Shown here in pieces: positions 32,177-32,346 of a stretch of DNA of 32,346 nt. A model generated the notes under the pieces. That model ran no database searches and was not told where the DNA came from. It was given only the letters and a program-made list of their open reading frames with translations. Within the stretch, counting starts at the first letter, position 1, and each line of letters begins with the position of its first letter. The position numbers and the translations under genes are program-made. Origin of the DNA: Litoribacterium kuwaitense (GTDB lineage Bacteria > Bacillota > Bacilli > Bacillales > DSM-28697); NCBI RefSeq assembly GCF_011058155.1, contig NZ_JAALFC010000037.1, forward strand, positions 1 to 32,346, in the 5' to 3' direction.

Positions 32177-32346
32177 GGCTCTACAATATTTGTTGGGGTT
32201 TACGAAAAAAAGAACAAAAAAATACACACAAGCTCCTATATCTTTACTACACTTGAGTTGTCGAAAACAAGAGAGCGAGATAGGAGTTGTGTGTGTATGC
32301 ATTCTAACATGATGTTTCCCGGATTAGAAGATGTGATTATTAAAAA
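32177..32346 (+). mobile_element. ISL3-family insertion sequence, left end
   Basis: The sequence beginning GGCTCTACAATATTTGTTGG at 32177 resembles the terminal inverted repeat of ISL3 elements (GGCTCT start). It is followed by a transposase start at 32297. The 8 bases before it (TTTATTTT, 32169-32176) would be the target duplication. The element runs out of the window, so the right end and completeness are unknown. An inverted repeat (CTCCTAT / ATAGGAG, about 32232-32290) lies in its 5' region. Confidence 0.6.
32297..32346 (+). CDS. ISL3-family transposase, N-terminal fragment at window end
   Basis: An ATG at 32297 with AGGAG 10 nt upstream opens a frame reading MHSNMMFPGLEDVIIK that is still open at the last base. 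The LPG(L/F)EDVIIKK-like start is typical of ISL3 transposases in Bacillaceae. Only 16 complete codons are visible, so the identification rests on this stretch plus the terminal repeat. Confidence 0.55.
   Translation, partial: MHSNMMFPGLEDVIIK

Noticed and set aside
32123-32302. 60-codon N-terminal extension of CssR
   Set aside because: It crosses the presumed insertion-sequence boundary and the -10 element. The start at 32122 has a good ribosome site.

Overview
The window looks like a chromosomal segment of a low-to-mid GC, spore-forming Bacillaceae, most likely an alkaliphile-type genus such as Shouchella or Alkalihalobacillus. The genus is my inference; the family is well supported. Evidence is the order ydcK / cmpA / tex, then the sigB operon, mazEF, alr, a ydcC-like lipoprotein gene, acpS, a rhomboid gene, ydbT-ydbS and cshA. 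This parallels the ydb-ydc region of Bacillus subtilis, and cmpA is a sporulation gene restricted to endospore formers.

Layout. Positions 1-1335 (minus strand) hold a strong promoter, nine tRNA genes (Asn, Ser, Glu, Asp, Gln, Leu, Arg, Gly, Ile in transcription order) and the 5' end of a 16S rRNA. Positions 1419-4331 carry a SprT-like protein, the small spore protein CmpA (plus strand) and Tex. Positions 4332-4864 are intergenic, with a duplicated hairpin element and the terminator of the sigB operon. Positions 4865-9723 are the complete stressosome-sigma B module rsbR-S-T-U-V-W-sigB-X, with a sigma B-type promoter exactly at the rsbU/rsbV junction. Positions 9892-12011 hold mazEF and alr; 12087-15234 a lipoprotein, the NAD(P)HX repair enzyme and AcpS; 15339-18060 a rhomboid protease and the YdbS/YdbT membrane pair; 18073-19621 the RNA helicase CshA. 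Upstream of cshA, about 430 nt are dense in hairpins that make sense as RNA on the minus strand. Next come an orphan RsbR paralog with its own sigma B-type promoter and a cardiolipin synthase (plus). Positions 22964-26203 are a TPP-riboswitch operon for thiamine-precursor uptake (thiamine-binding protein, ThiX, ThiY, ThiZ). Positions 26311-29989 are ribonucleotide reductase genes with DnaA-like boxes and two NrdR boxes. Positions 30060-32122 are the secretion-stress system CssS/CssR. The window ends in the left end of an ISL3-type insertion sequence.

How the genes work together: the rsb genes and the orphan RsbR form the general stress pathway. MazF/MazE, CssRS, YdbST and Cls are other stress or envelope functions. 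The thi and nrd operons each carry a recognisable control region.

Most notable observations: (1) four genes (cmpA, rsbR, thiX, nrdE) each appear to be off by a single base, three of them repaired by one extra base in an A/T run. This could be sequence error or real lesions. (2) There is an unassigned structured RNA region before cshA. (3) Three DnaA-like boxes are spaced exactly 11 bp apart upstream of the nrd promoter. (4) The 5' region of mazEF contains crossing inverted repeats compatible with a pseudoknot. (5) An insertion sequence sits just upstream of cssR.
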